A program made the position numbers and the translations under genes. Positions 53,494 to 61,360 of a DNA stretch of 64,000 nucleotides are shown here, in pieces. The notes below the pieces were generated by a model. It did not search any database, was not told the origin of the DNA, and saw only the letters and a list, made by a program, of their open reading frames with translations. The first letter of the stretch is position 1; every line of letters starts with the position of its first letter. Source of the stretch: Zobellia alginiliquefaciens (GTDB lineage: Bacteria > Bacteroidota > Bacteroidia > Flavobacteriales > Flavobacteriaceae); the NCBI RefSeq assembly GCF_029323795.1, contig NZ_CP119758.1, forward strand, positions 1,178,001 to 1,242,000, in the 5' to 3' direction.

Positions 53494-54098
53494 TGAAGGT
53501 TTTTCTAAAGGCTATATCCTACATTTTCCACCCTTTGTTCATTCCGGTAGCAGGAACTATCGCCTACTTCTTAATCACTCCAAAATACAGCACTATAACC
53601 ATCCAGAGTGCCAATGTACTACCCATTTTCATACTTACCGTAATCATACCGATAATCTTCTATTTCATCCTGAAAAATTTGGGTGTGGTGGAAAGTATAT
53701 TTATGTCCTCCCAAAAAGAACGGAGATACCCATTGTACATACACATAATACTACTCTTATTTGTGGTTTACAAAGTCATACCGAACACCAATATTACAGA
53801 ATTACATTTTTACTTTGTTGGACTGGTCATAGCCGCCCTAACCGCCTTGTTGTCCTTGTTATTTAAATTGAAGATAAGCATGCATCTCATGGGCATGGGC
53901 AGTCTAGTTATGTTTTTGACCGCACTTAGCATTCACTTTGAGGTTAACATTACATTGGGTTTAAGCATCTTTACATTGCTTACCGGTATGGTAGCAACCT
54001 CCAGATTGTACCTGAAAGCTCATACGCGCATTGAAGTAGTTCTTGGGTTCCTAGTAGGCTTCCTTTCCCAGCTAATGCTTGTCCGTTTTTGGCTGTAG
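53493..54098 (+). CDS. PAP2-like integral membrane protein
   Basis: A 201-residue protein with about six hydrophobic helices. It has parts of the type 2 phosphatidic acid phosphatase (PAP2) pattern: SMHLMGMGS (about 130-138), resembling the central SGH block, and ATSRLYLKAHTRIEVVLGFLVG (about 168-189), resembling the third block with its histidine and following acid. The first lysine/arginine block is not clear, so activity is uncertain; SQKERRYPLYIH (about 73-84) is a possible remnant. It is translationally coupled to rpoN by a one-base overlap (TAATG). It could be a lipid phosphatase or a catalytically altered relative. Confidence 0.6.
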   Translation: MKVFLKAISYIFHPLFIPVAGTIAYFLITPKYSTITIQSANVLPIFILTVIIPIIFYFILKNLGVVESIFMSSQKERRYPLYIHIILLLFVVYKVIPNTNITELHFYFVGLVIAALTALLSLLFKLKISMHLMGMGSLVMFLTALSIHFEVNITLGLSIFTLLTGMVATSRLYLKAHTRIEVVLGFLVGFLSQLMLVRFWL

Positions 54099-54114
54099 CT
54101 CCAAAATATTGGTT

Positions 54115-54804
54115 TTAAAGAATATAGAAAATCAATCCAATTCTGAGGGGTTTGGAGTTTAAACTCTCTCCTTCTACACTAACACCATCATTAAAAACAC
54201 TTGCCAAAGAATAGTATGCATGAAGGTTAAAAGTATTATATCCAAAGTTCAATGTTAAACCGTATTGAAAATCACGGATATCATCATTATAAAAAGACAC
54301 CTTTCCCGTATCCGTAGGAACTAATTTAGACCTTCCCCCAAACACGTAACCAAATTTCATACCTGCATAAATACGCCAAAACTTGTATTCAGAAACACTA
54401 GAATTCCTCCAACGCACCTCTAAAGGTACCTCTAACATATGGGTCTCTATCTTATTACGCTCAAAATCACTATCACTTTCTAGAATACTATAGGAAACAC
54501 CTTCTGAGGCCTCCATCGCCATAAGGTTTGAGTAATATGAATATACCCCATAACCTAGACCTAGACCTATTGCAGTGGTTCTACTCTGATTTAAGGGAAT
54601 ATCCCGTATAAAACCCGCCTGTAACCCATAGGACAGGTTTCGCTGGCTGACACCCTCCGGCTGATTCAAAAGAAAATTATAGGTAATACCAATATAAAAC
54701 TGATCCTCAAGGTATCTTGAATCAATAACGGTTGAATCAACAGTGACCTGAGCAGCTACACTGGTACAACACAAAAGAAAAAACCCATATAAATAACGCA
54801 TCAT
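54115..54804 (-). CDS. porT: Type IX secretion/gliding protein PorT (SprT)
   Basis: PorT is an outer-membrane-associated beta-barrel protein required for T9SS function and gliding. The coding frame gives 229 residues from ATG 54804 (ATG 54801 is equally possible), with a signal peptide (MMRYLYGFFLLCCTSVAAQ). The rest is beta-rich with alternating aromatic strands (NLSYGLQAGFIRDIPLN, IGLGLGYGVYSYYSN, FWRIYAGMKFGYVFGGRSKL, FQYGLTLNFGYNTFNLHAYY), closing with RIGLIFYIL, a normal outer-membrane barrel end. A TTG start at 54822 fits less well. It lies downstream of the ExbBD operon beyond a strong terminator. The identification relies on length, fold and this conserved location. Confidence 0.8.
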   Translation of the reverse strand: MMRYLYGFFLLCCTSVAAQVTVDSTVIDSRYLEDQFYIGITYNFLLNQPEGVSQRNLSYGLQAGFIRDIPLNQSRTTAIGLGLGYGVYSYYSNLMAMEASEGVSYSILESDSDFERNKIETHMLEVPLEVRWRNSSVSEYKFWRIYAGMKFGYVFGGRSKLVPTDTGKVSFYNDDIRDFQYGLTLNFGYNTFNLHAYYSLASVFNDGVSVEGESLNSKPLRIGLIFYIL

Positions 54805-54822
54805 AAGGTCAAAATTAAGCAA

Positions 54823-54855
54823 ATAAAAAACGCCTCGGATAAAAAATCCGAGGCG
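54823..54855 (-). terminator. Terminator between exbD and porT
   Basis: CGCCTCGGAT pairs with ATCCGAGGCG (10 bp, 5-base loop) and is followed on the minus strand by TTTTTTATT. It ends the ExbBD operon just before porT, so porT needs readthrough or its own promoter; a TAATTTTG box lies at 54810-54817, only 5 nt before the ATG. Confidence 0.9.
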
Positions 54856-54878
54856 CTTGTATTTATAAGTTTGAAATA

Positions 54879-55361
54879 CTACTGCAAGTTATTGAAGGCA
54901 TCTCCATCGTAAGTCGTATAATTAACTTTCAATGCGTTTACCTCTCTTAACTGTTGTTTAATATCAGATATTAAACCCATGTTAGCATTCTTATCAACTT
55001 TTAAAGCCGTAGTCAAAACATTTTGAAGTTCTTGTGGCTTCTTAGCTCTTTCCTGCAAAATATAGTCACCTACATCCGAAGGAGAAGAAAACTTATCGTT
55101 CAATTGAATTCTTGCTTCATCACCAAACTGAGCTTTATACTGAGAAGTTGGTTCACCAACATATATGTATATAACCCTATCCTTCTTTTCCAATTTCTTG
55201 GTTTCACTAGCGTTAGGCAAAGTATTCTCTACTTTCAAAGTATTATCTTTCATAACCGTTACGGTCATAAAGAAGAATAAAAGCATAAATACAATATCAG
55301 GTAACGATGCAGTGTTCACAGCTGGTAAACCGGCATCCTTTTTCTTTGCAAACTTTGACAT
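54879..55361 (-). CDS. exbD: ExbD/TolR family protein (first copy)
   Basis: A 160-residue ExbD/TolR protein: one N-terminal transmembrane helix preceded by a short cytoplasmic segment, with the proton-conducting aspartate in ASLPDIVFMLLFFFMT (Asp22), then a periplasmic domain (about 45-160). With ExbB it converts proton motive force into movement, normally to energise TonB-dependent transport. It is the last gene of ExbB-unknown-ExbD-ExbD, 24 nt after the other ExbD. Its periplasmic domain differs clearly from that of the neighbouring copy. Confidence 0.9.
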   Translation of the reverse strand: MSKFAKKKDAGLPAVNTASLPDIVFMLLFFFMTVTVMKDNTLKVENTLPNASETKKLEKKDRVIYIYVGEPTSQYKAQFGDEARIQLNDKFSSPSDVGDYILQERAKKPQELQNVLTTALKVDKNANMGLISDIKQQLREVNALKVNYTTYDGDAFNNLQ

Positions 55362-55385
55362 ATTATTATATTGTTTTAGCTCTTA

Positions 55386-56012
55386 TTAATTACTTGAACC
55401 CGTCTCTGCTTCTGACAACTTCTGTGGAAACAACTCTTGAATCCGCTTAACCTTTTCTTTGAGATCCTCTTTTCTACTAGCGTCGGTCTCAGGATTAAGA
55501 TATTCTGCTTCCATATCGGTAAAGTCTCTTTTATAAAGACGTTGTGCCTCACGATTCCTAAGTTCGTTGTAAGCACCTACCAATTCATTCTGAACTGTTA
55601 TGTACGTACTGTACTTTGTCTCACGATCGTTTTTTAAAGATATAATAGCTTTTGCAGGGTTATCAGATGACTCTGCTAGCCTTTTACCTTTACAATAGCT
55701 ACAATATTCAGGAGAACCCGATGGAGCTCCGCCATTATCCAAGAAAGCCATTGCTTTTTCTCTTAGACTTTTGATATCAGTAAGCTCATCTTCCACTAAC
55801 AACTGACCATTACGGTTAATGTTAACAGTAAAGATATTCTTCTCCTTAATTACTGGTGGCTCTTCCGTAGGCGGCTCAATAGGCGGCAACATACGATCCA
55901 AACCTGCATCAGTTTCAATGGTCGTGGTAACCAAGAAAAATATAAGTAGCAAGAATGCTATGTCTGCCATTGATCCGGCGTTTACCTCTGCTGGTCCTCC
56001 TCTTCTAGACAT
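55386..56012 (-). CDS. exbD: ExbD/TolR family protein with cysteine-pair insertion (second copy)
   Basis: A longer ExbD homologue (208 residues). The transmembrane helix with its aspartate is seen in AGSMADIAFLLLIFFLVTTT (Asp17). A proline-rich linker (PPIEPPTEEPPV) and the periplasmic domain follow. An insertion carries a CSYC pair (Cys104 and Cys107), which could form a periplasmic disulfide or bind a metal. The C-terminal 50 residues are a charged helical segment (about 150-205). Two unlike ExbD proteins with one ExbB are common in Bacteroidota, where TonB systems are numerous. Confidence 0.9.
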   Translation of the reverse strand: MSRRGGPAEVNAGSMADIAFLLLIFFLVTTTIETDAGLDRMLPPIEPPTEEPPVIKEKNIFTVNINRNGQLLVEDELTDIKSLREKAMAFLDNGGAPSGSPEYCSYCKGKRLAESSDNPAKAIISLKNDRETKYSTYITVQNELVGAYNELRNREAQRLYKRDFTDMEAEYLNPETDASRKEDLKEKVKRIQELFPQKLSEAETGSSN

Positions 56013-56027
56013 AATTTAGTTCTTTAT

Positions 56028-56468
56028 TTATTTAATCATTTTTCTAACACCGCCCCAAAGCATAGCTCCAACAGCTATAAGAGTCAATATGAAAAATACA
56101 TTTATACCAGCTCCGATTTGCTTAATTTCAGCTTCATCGGTAGATATACCTCTTTCGGACATTTGCTCGATACTAACATCGGTTCCACTAGCCATTACAA
56201 AGCCAATACCAACAACTAAAAGAAAACCAACAACTACAAAAAGCGTCTTCTTTAAATTAGCAGGATTTGAAAAAAGGTTTTTAAGAGCAAATACAAGACT
56301 GAACACTACCGCGATGCCTAACAGCAACCATGTAATAGCAAACATTGCATTAAGAGCTCCGTTATTGACCGCCTCGGCAGCCGGCATTTCAGACTCTGGA
56401 AGCATGAACCACAAGGCAGCGCCTATCAAGCCCACAACGACCAATATAATCTTTACAATTTTATGCAT
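56028..56468 (-). CDS. Uncharacterised four-helix membrane protein in the ExbBD operon
   Basis: A 146-residue protein I do not recognise as a named family. Four hydrophobic segments are visible (about 5-24, 42-65, 74-92 and 121-142), with a polar loop after the third (residues about 93-118) that contains several acidic residues (VSIEQMSERGISTDEAEIK). It lies inside the operon, 24 nt after exbB and 15 nt before exbD, so an accessory role in the motor complex is plausible but unproved. Codon use and composition look like those of its neighbours. Confidence 0.75.
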   Translation of the reverse strand: MHKIVKIILVVVGLIGAALWFMLPESEMPAAEAVNNGALNAMFAITWLLLGIAVVFSLVFALKNLFSNPANLKKTLFVVVGFLLVVGIGFVMASGTDVSIEQMSERGISTDEAEIKQIGAGINVFFILTLIAVGAMLWGGVRKMIK

Positions 56469-56492
56469 AATTTTAGGTATTACGTGTGCGAC

Positions 56493-57239
56493 TTATTTTT
56501 TGTGATCCACCAACATATCTATCAAAACGATAGATGAATCCTCCATATCATTAACGATGCTATCAATTTTTGCAATGATATAGTTATAGAAAATTTGAAG
56601 GATAATAGCAGTAATAAGACCGAATACCGTTGTTAATAACGCCACCTGAATATCACCTGCAATAAGAGATGCACTCAAGTTACCAACAGCACTAATTTTC
56701 TGGAAGGCCTGAATCATACCGATTACCGTACCCATGAAACCAAGCATTGGTGCAATAGCGATAAACAAAGACAACCAAGAAACGTTTTTCTCTAACTGTC
56801 CCATTTGAACACCACCGTAAGCCACAACAGCTTTCTCAGCAGACTCAACACTCTCACCAGCTCTATCTAAACCTTGATAGTAGATAGAAGCAACAGGACC
56901 TTTTGTATTTCTACAAACTTCTTTTGCAGCTTCAACACCACCGGAAGCCAATGCATCCTCTACTTGTTGTCTAAGTTTAGCAGTGTTAGTTGTTGCCATG
57001 TTCAAGTAAATAATTCTTTCGATAGCTACGGCTAGACCAAGAATCAAACATAAAAGAACAATACCCATAAAGCCGGCACCACCTTGTATAAACATTTCTT
57101 TCAAAACCTGGGTAAAACCTTTTTCAGCTTCGGCCGGGGCATCTTGCAGCATCATTGCTGTATTAGCCATTGCATTCACAGTATTTGTACTCATTACAAA
57201 CAACCCGCCCACGGCTAGGATAGAGGATAATTTTTTCAT
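56493..57239 (-). CDS. exbB: ExbB/TolQ/MotA proton channel family protein
   Basis: A 248-residue ExbB-type stator protein. It has an N-terminal hydrophobic segment (about 1-24) that may be a signal peptide or an additional helix, then three transmembrane helices (about 50-75, 150-175 and 195-220). Family blocks are SLFIAIAPMLGFMGTVIGMI, and GDIQVALLTTVFGLITAIIL where the conserved threonine of the proton path lies. It is the first gene of the operon and should form the pentameric channel around the ExbD helices. The only promoter-like box upstream (TATATTTG, minus strand, 57335-57342) lies about 95 nt away and lacks a -33 element. Confidence 0.92.
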   Translation of the reverse strand: MKKLSSILAVGGLFVMSTNTVNAMANTAMMLQDAPAEAEKGFTQVLKEMFIQGGAGFMGIVLLCLILGLAVAIERIIYLNMATTNTAKLRQQVEDALASGGVEAAKEVCRNTKGPVASIYYQGLDRAGESVESAEKAVVAYGGVQMGQLEKNVSWLSLFIAIAPMLGFMGTVIGMIQAFQKISAVGNLSASLIAGDIQVALLTTVFGLITAIILQIFYNYIIAKIDSIVNDMEDSSIVLIDMLVDHKK

Positions 57240-57483
57240 TTGTTCAAACTTAAATTAGTTATTTAATAGGGTTAAAGATATAAAAAAATCACAATAAAAA
57301 AAGTAAAACTTCGTTGCATCAGGGAAGTGGCCGCCAAATATAAAGCAAGACCTATAAACCGGCCTTTCAGCCAGTGTCGTTGCCTGATATTATCAAGCTC
57401 AGACTTCCATTTAGCATATAGAAACTAAACTTACAAATATTTCCAGTCTAAACTAATATATACTGAAAAATCTTTTTGTTCTG

Positions 57484-57571
57484 CAGAGAGGAAGGGATTC
57501 GAACCCTCGATACACTTTTGGTGTATACACACTTTCCAGGCGTGCGCCTTCGACCACTCGGCCACCTCTCT
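57484..57571 (-). tRNA. tRNA-Ser (anticodon GGA)
   Basis: An 88-nt class II tRNA on the minus strand: acceptor AGAGAGG/CCTCTCT with discriminator G, anticodon GGA in loop CTGGAAA, a long variable arm (GTATACACC... as in serine tRNAs), and a T arm containing GGTTCGAATCC. No CCA is encoded. It lies between exbB and the asparaginase gene. Confidence 0.96.
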
Positions 57572-57681
57572 AAATTCATCTTACACTACGCCTTTTTCAA
57601 CAAAATCAGACCAGACAAGATCACCCTTTTTAAGGGGTGCCCAAATAACAAAAAAAATATTAGTTGATGAAATTAAAACTG

Positions 57682-58716
57682 CTAATTTTCTTGTACCTCC
57701 CCTCGCAACGAAGTCTCAAATATGCTTTTGAACAATTTATACGAAACATTATTACCCAAAAGGTACATTAACTTGGCAATTGCAGCTTCGGTCGTAATGT
57801 CTTTACCATTAATAACTTGCAATTCCTCCAACTGTTTACTGGTTTCATAACGCCCCATTGAAACACTGCCACCCGAACATTGTGTAACATTAATAATGTG
57901 AATGTTATTTTCTTTTGCCTTTTTTAGAATATCGATCACCCAAGGCTCATTTGGAGCGTTTCCAGCGCCATAAGTTTCCAAAATTACACCTCTTAGACCT
58001 GGTATATTGACTACTCCTTCCAAAACCGCAGGACCAATACCCGGGAACAATTTCAATATAGCCACATTAGTATCCATATATTTATGCACCTTGAACTTCT
58101 TGCGTTTCACATAAGGCAACAAAGATTCTTCATTCACATTTAAGAACACTCCAGACTCTATTAATTCCGGATAATTCAATGAAGCAAATGCCTGAAAGTG
58201 TTCCGCATTTATTTTTGTGGTGCGGTTGGCGCGATACAATTTATATTCAAAATACAAGCCTACCTCCTGAACAACCGGTCTATTATTTCTCTGTAACGCA
58301 GCAATTTGAATAGAAGTAATCAAATTTTCCTTAGCGTCCGTCCGTAAATCTCCAATGGGCAATTGAGAACCGGTAAAAATTACTGGTTTAGCTAGATTCT
58401 CTAGCATAAAACTCAAAGCGGATGCCGTATAACTCATGGTATCACTGCCATGAAGGACAACAAAACCGTCATGCGACTCATAATTCTCTTCTATAATTGT
58501 GGCGATCTGAACCCAATGCTCAGGATTCATATTGGACGAATCTATTGGCTCATCAAATGAAATAGAGTTAATTTCACAATCCAACTGCTTCAGTTCCGGA
58601 ATATTTTTAAGCAGCTTATCAAAATTAAATGCCTTTAGCGCGCCAGAATCATAGTCTTTTACCATACCTATGGTACCACCTGTATATATTAAAAGAATGT
58701 TACTTTTATTTTTCAA
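57682..58716 (-). CDS. ansA: Type I (cytoplasmic) L-asparaginase
   Basis: Hydrolyses asparagine to aspartate and ammonia. The 344 residues lack a signal peptide. The two catalytic threonine regions are visible: LLIYTGGTIGMV (about 8-19) and FVVLHGSDTMSYTASALSFM (about 85-104), the latter with the HGSDT block. Further family features are PVIFTGSQLPI, the GVILETYGAGNAP segment and the C-terminal TQCSGGSVSMGRYE. It lies 39 nt downstream of tatD on the same strand and is probably cotranscribed with it. Confidence 0.94.
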   Translation of the reverse strand: MKNKSNILLIYTGGTIGMVKDYDSGALKAFNFDKLLKNIPELKQLDCEINSISFDEPIDSSNMNPEHWVQIATIIEENYESHDGFVVLHGSDTMSYTASALSFMLENLAKPVIFTGSQLPIGDLRTDAKENLITSIQIAALQRNNRPVVQEVGLYFEYKLYRANRTTKINAEHFQAFASLNYPELIESGVFLNVNEESLLPYVKRKKFKVHKYMDTNVAILKLFPGIGPAVLEGVVNIPGLRGVILETYGAGNAPNEPWVIDILKKAKENNIHIINVTQCSGGSVSMGRYETSKQLEELQVINGKDITTEAAIAKLMYLLGNNVSYKLFKSIFETSLRGEVQEN

Positions 58717-58755
58717 ACCTAGAATTTTTAAATGTTATATTGAGAACAGTATCAT

Positions 58756-59523
58756 TTACACCCCAAATACTTGTTTTGAATTTTTGGTAGTAATGTCCGC
58801 TACCGATTCCGTCGAAACTTCATAAACGTCCGCCAACTTCTCAAGCACATTCATTATATAGGCACTTTCATTTCTTTTGCCCCTATACGGTACGGGTGCC
58901 AAATAAGGTGAATCCGTTTCTAGAACTACATTTTCTAATGGAATTTGGTCTAAAAATTTATCTATTTTTCCATTTTTAAATGTCACAACACCTCCAATAC
59001 CAAGCTTCATATTGTACGAAATAGCTTTTTTAGCTTGCTCAAGAGTGCCTGTAAAACAATGAAAAATACCGAATAAATCCGCTCCTTTTTCACTTTCCAA
59101 CACCTCAAAAACCTCATCAAAGGCATCGCGGCAATGGATGACTATGGGCAATTTAAATTTCTTAGCTAATTGTATTTGTGCACGAAACGCCTCCTGTTGT
59201 TGTTTTAGAAAAGTTTTATCCCAAAATAAATCGATTCCTATTTCGCCCAAAGCAAAAAATTTTCGCTGCTCAAGCATTTCTTCAACGTGTTTTAATTCTT
59301 CCTTGAAATTTTCTTTCACATGTGTAGGGTGCAAGCCCATCATCAAAAAAATATTATCAGGATAAGACTTTTCAAGATCAAACATAGACTGGGTATACGT
59401 TGAATCTATTGCAGGGATAAAAAAGCGCTCAATACCAAGAGCAATTGCCCTTTTAATAGCTTCTTCCCTATCCTCATCAAATGCCTCACTATACAAATGA
59501 GTATGCGTATCTGTTAGTATCAT
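58756..59523 (-). CDS. tatD: TatD family metal-dependent hydrolase
   Basis: A 255-residue TIM-barrel hydrolase of the TatD family; studied members are 3'-5' DNA exonucleases acting in DNA repair and clearance. Metal ligands are visible in order: DTHTHL (H-x-H), GEIGIDLFWD (Glu), VIHCRDAFDEV (His), GIFHCFTGT (His) and ETDSPYLAP (Asp). Length is normal. The ATG at 59523 has a TATTTTTG box only 4 nt upstream. It is divergent from a small aspartic protease gene, with 37 nt between the starts. Confidence 0.94.
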   Translation of the reverse strand: MILTDTHTHLYSEAFDEDREEAIKRAIALGIERFFIPAIDSTYTQSMFDLEKSYPDNIFLMMGLHPTHVKENFKEELKHVEEMLEQRKFFALGEIGIDLFWDKTFLKQQQEAFRAQIQLAKKFKLPIVIHCRDAFDEVFEVLESEKGADLFGIFHCFTGTLEQAKKAISYNMKLGIGGVVTFKNGKIDKFLDQIPLENVVLETDSPYLAPVPYRGKRNESAYIMNVLEKLADVYEVSTESVADITTKNSKQVFGV

Positions 59524-59527
59524 GCTG

Positions 59528-59535
59528 CAAAAATA
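59528..59535 (-). promoter_or_regulatory. Promoter -7 box immediately before tatD
   Basis: Minus-strand TATTTTTG matches TAnnTTTG with 4 nt to the ATG, suggesting a leaderless or near-leaderless mRNA. No -33 TTG at standard spacing. Confidence 0.35.
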
Positions 59536-59539
59536 GCCT

Positions 59540-59547
59540 TATCTTTG
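59540..59547 (+). promoter_or_regulatory. Promoter -7 box for the retropepsin-like gene
   Basis: TATCTTTG matches TAnnTTTG, 13 nt before ATG 59561, back to back with the tatD promoter box. Confidence 0.45.
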
Positions 59548-59560
59548 ACAAAAAGAATAC

Positions 59561-60001
59561 ATGTCCTCTCTGAAAAGATTTCTTCGGAAAAAAAAATACA
59601 CCCAAATACCTTTAAAACTCACACAAACGGACCACTTTGAAATATTGGCGAAAATCAACGGTATAAAAGGAAGATTTATTTTAGATACCGGAGCTTCCAA
59701 TACCTGTATTGGAATCGATAAAATAGCCCAATTTGGTTTAGCTTCCGAAGCATCTGAAGTAAAAGCGGCAGGTGCCGGAGCAACGGATATGGAAACCTTG
59801 ATATCAACAAAAAACAAAATTGAAATAGGGAACTGGAAAAAGAAAAACCTAAAAATTGTTCTTTTTGACCTGATCCATGTCAATCAGGCCCTGACTGCCC
59901 ACAACGCGTTACCAGTTGATGGTATTATTGGCGCCGATGTTCTTAAAAAAGCAAAGGCTGTAATAGATTATGATAAATCTTATGTCTATTTAAGCAAATA
60001 A
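59561..60001 (+). CDS. Retropepsin-like aspartic protease, single domain
   Basis: A 146-residue protein with one aspartic-protease lobe of clan AA: RFILDTGASNTCIGID carries the D-T-G-A/S motif (catalytic Asp42), and the downstream VDGIIGADVLKKAKAVIDY (about 119-137) is the usual second hydrophobic-hydrophobic-Gly block. One catalytic aspartate per chain means it must dimerise to be active, as retroviral proteases do. No signal peptide is seen; the basic N-terminus (KRFLRKKKY) precedes the fold directly, so it is probably cytoplasmic. Substrate unknown. It shares a 37-nt divergent region with tatD and converges on odhB with a terminator between. Confidence 0.82.
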   Translation: MSSLKRFLRKKKYTQIPLKLTQTDHFEILAKINGIKGRFILDTGASNTCIGIDKIAQFGLASEASEVKAAGAGATDMETLISTKNKIEIGNWKKKNLKIVLFDLIHVNQALTAHNALPVDGIIGADVLKKAKAVIDYDKSYVYLSK

Positions 60002-60030
60002 CTATAGCAGAAGATTCTAATTATACATTA

Positions 60031-60067
60031 TAAAAAAAGCCCCAAAGATTATAATCTTTAGGGCTTT
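60031..60067. terminator. Terminator of sucA-odhB
   Basis: AAAGCCC pairs with GGGCTTT outside a palindromic AAAGATTATAATCTTT, with one C-A mismatch, flanked by A- and T-runs. It ends the 2-oxoglutarate dehydrogenase transcript and also serves the convergent retropepsin-like gene. Confidence 0.88.
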
Positions 60068-60089
60068 ATATATTAAAGGAGCAGCCTTA

Positions 60090-61313
60090 CTACATTTCCA
60101 AAGCTTTCTTTACATTACCATCCATCAATAATTCTTCAGGATTTTCCAATGCTTCTTTTATTGCCACCAAAAATCCAACAGATTCTTTACCATCAATAAT
60201 ACGGTGATCATAGGATACCGCTACATACATAATAGGTGCAATTGCTATGGCCCCATCTCTAGCGATAGGTCTTTCTACTATATTGTGCATACCTAAAATT
60301 GCACTTTGCGGTGGATTAATAATTGGTGTTGACAACATAGAGCCAAAAACACCGCCATTGGTAATAGTGAATGTACCTCCAGTCATTTCGTCAACGGTAA
60401 TCTCACCTTCACGAGCCCTAATAGCCAATCTTTTCACTTCCGCTTCAACCCCTCTAAACGTCAGGTTTTCTGCATTTCTAATAACAGGAACCATTAACCC
60501 TTTTGGTCCGGAAACAGCTATACTAATATCGCAGAAATCATAAGAAATCATTTCCTTACCATCTATCATAGAGTTGACGGCAGGATACATTTCCAGTGCA
60601 CGAACTACAGCTTTGGTAAAGAAGGACATAAATCCTAAACCAACTCCGTGCTTCGATTTAAAATCATCTTTATATTGTTTTCTAAGTTCGAAAATAGCCG
60701 ACATATCAACTTCGTTAAAAGTTGTAAGCATAGCAGTCTCGTTCTTAGCCGACACCAAACGTTCCGCCACTTTTCTACGCAACATTGAAAGTTTGGAGCG
60801 TGTTTCACCTCTACTTCCACCTGTAGGAGTACCCATTGAAGGAACCGCATTTACAGCGTCTTCTTTAGTGATACGGCCATCTTTGCCACTTCCTTTTACG
60901 GCCGCAGCATCAATACCCTTTTCACTTAATATTTTCTTTGCTGCAGGAGAAGCTACACCAGAAGCGTAAGTTTCTTTTGCTGGAGCAGGTTGAGGCGCCT
61001 TAGCCTCTTCTTTTTTAGGCTCACTTTTCTTCTCTTCCGCTGAATCTTTCTCAGCAGAATCACCTTCAGGTTTAGCACCGTCCGTATCTATTAAACAAAC
61101 TACCTCACCAACGGCAACAGCATCCCCTACTTCAGCTTTTAAGGTAATAATTCCGCTTTCTTCAGCAGGAAGTTCCAAAGTAGCTTTATCCGAATCAACC
61201 TCGGCAATGGCCTGGTCTTTTTCAACGTAATCGCCATCTTCTACCAACCATTCCGCAATTTCTACTTCGGTGATAGATTCGCCCGGAGATGGGACTTTCA
61301 TTTCTAATATCAT
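60090..61313 (-). CDS. sucB: 2-oxoglutarate dehydrogenase E2, dihydrolipoyl succinyltransferase
   Basis: The E2 core of 2-oxoglutarate dehydrogenase transfers the succinyl group to CoA in the TCA cycle. The 407 residues show the N-terminal lipoyl domain ([16 protein letters not shown], lipoyl-lysine near residue 44), a Glu/Lys/Ala-rich linker, the E3-binding domain ([20 protein letters not shown]), and the catalytic domain ending with the active-site block [18 protein letters not shown] (His and Asp). A start four codons later (MKVPSPGES) is also possible. It follows sucA after 47 nt and is followed by a terminator. Confidence 0.96.
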   Translation of the reverse strand: MILEMKVPSPGESITEVEIAEWLVEDGDYVEKDQAIAEVDSDKATLELPAEESGIITLKAEVGDAVAVGEVVCLIDTDGAKPEGDSAEKDSAEEKKSEPKKEEAKAPQPAPAKETYASGVASPAAKKILSEKGIDAAAVKGSGKDGRITKEDAVNAVPSMGTPTGGSRGETRSKLSMLRRKVAERLVSAKNETAMLTTFNEVDMSAIFELRKQYKDDFKSKHGVGLGFMSFFTKAVVRALEMYPAVNSMIDGKEMISYDFCDISIAVSGPKGLMVPVIRNAENLTFRGVEAEVKRLAIRAREGEITVDEMTGGTFTITNGGVFGSMLSTPIINPPQSAILGMHNIVERPIARDGAIAIAPIMYVAVSYDHRIIDGKESVGFLVAIKEALENPEELLMDGNVKKALEM

Positions 61314-61360
61314 GCTATACTTATTTGCTGTGTTATCTTTACTATTTGAACAACCAACCC

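Noticed and set aside
54805-54822. TTG start for porT
   Set aside because: It lies directly at the T-run of the preceding terminator and lengthens the signal peptide with polar residues; the ATG pair at 54804/54801 begins a normal signal peptide.
57625-57650. CACCC/GGGTG hairpin near the asparaginase gene as a terminator
   Set aside because: Short stem, no T-run on either strand in the right place; not supported.
57476-57667. Short open frame across the tRNA-Ser gene
   Set aside because: The frame covers the complement of a clear class II tRNA; this is a frequent mis-annotation and not a protein gene.
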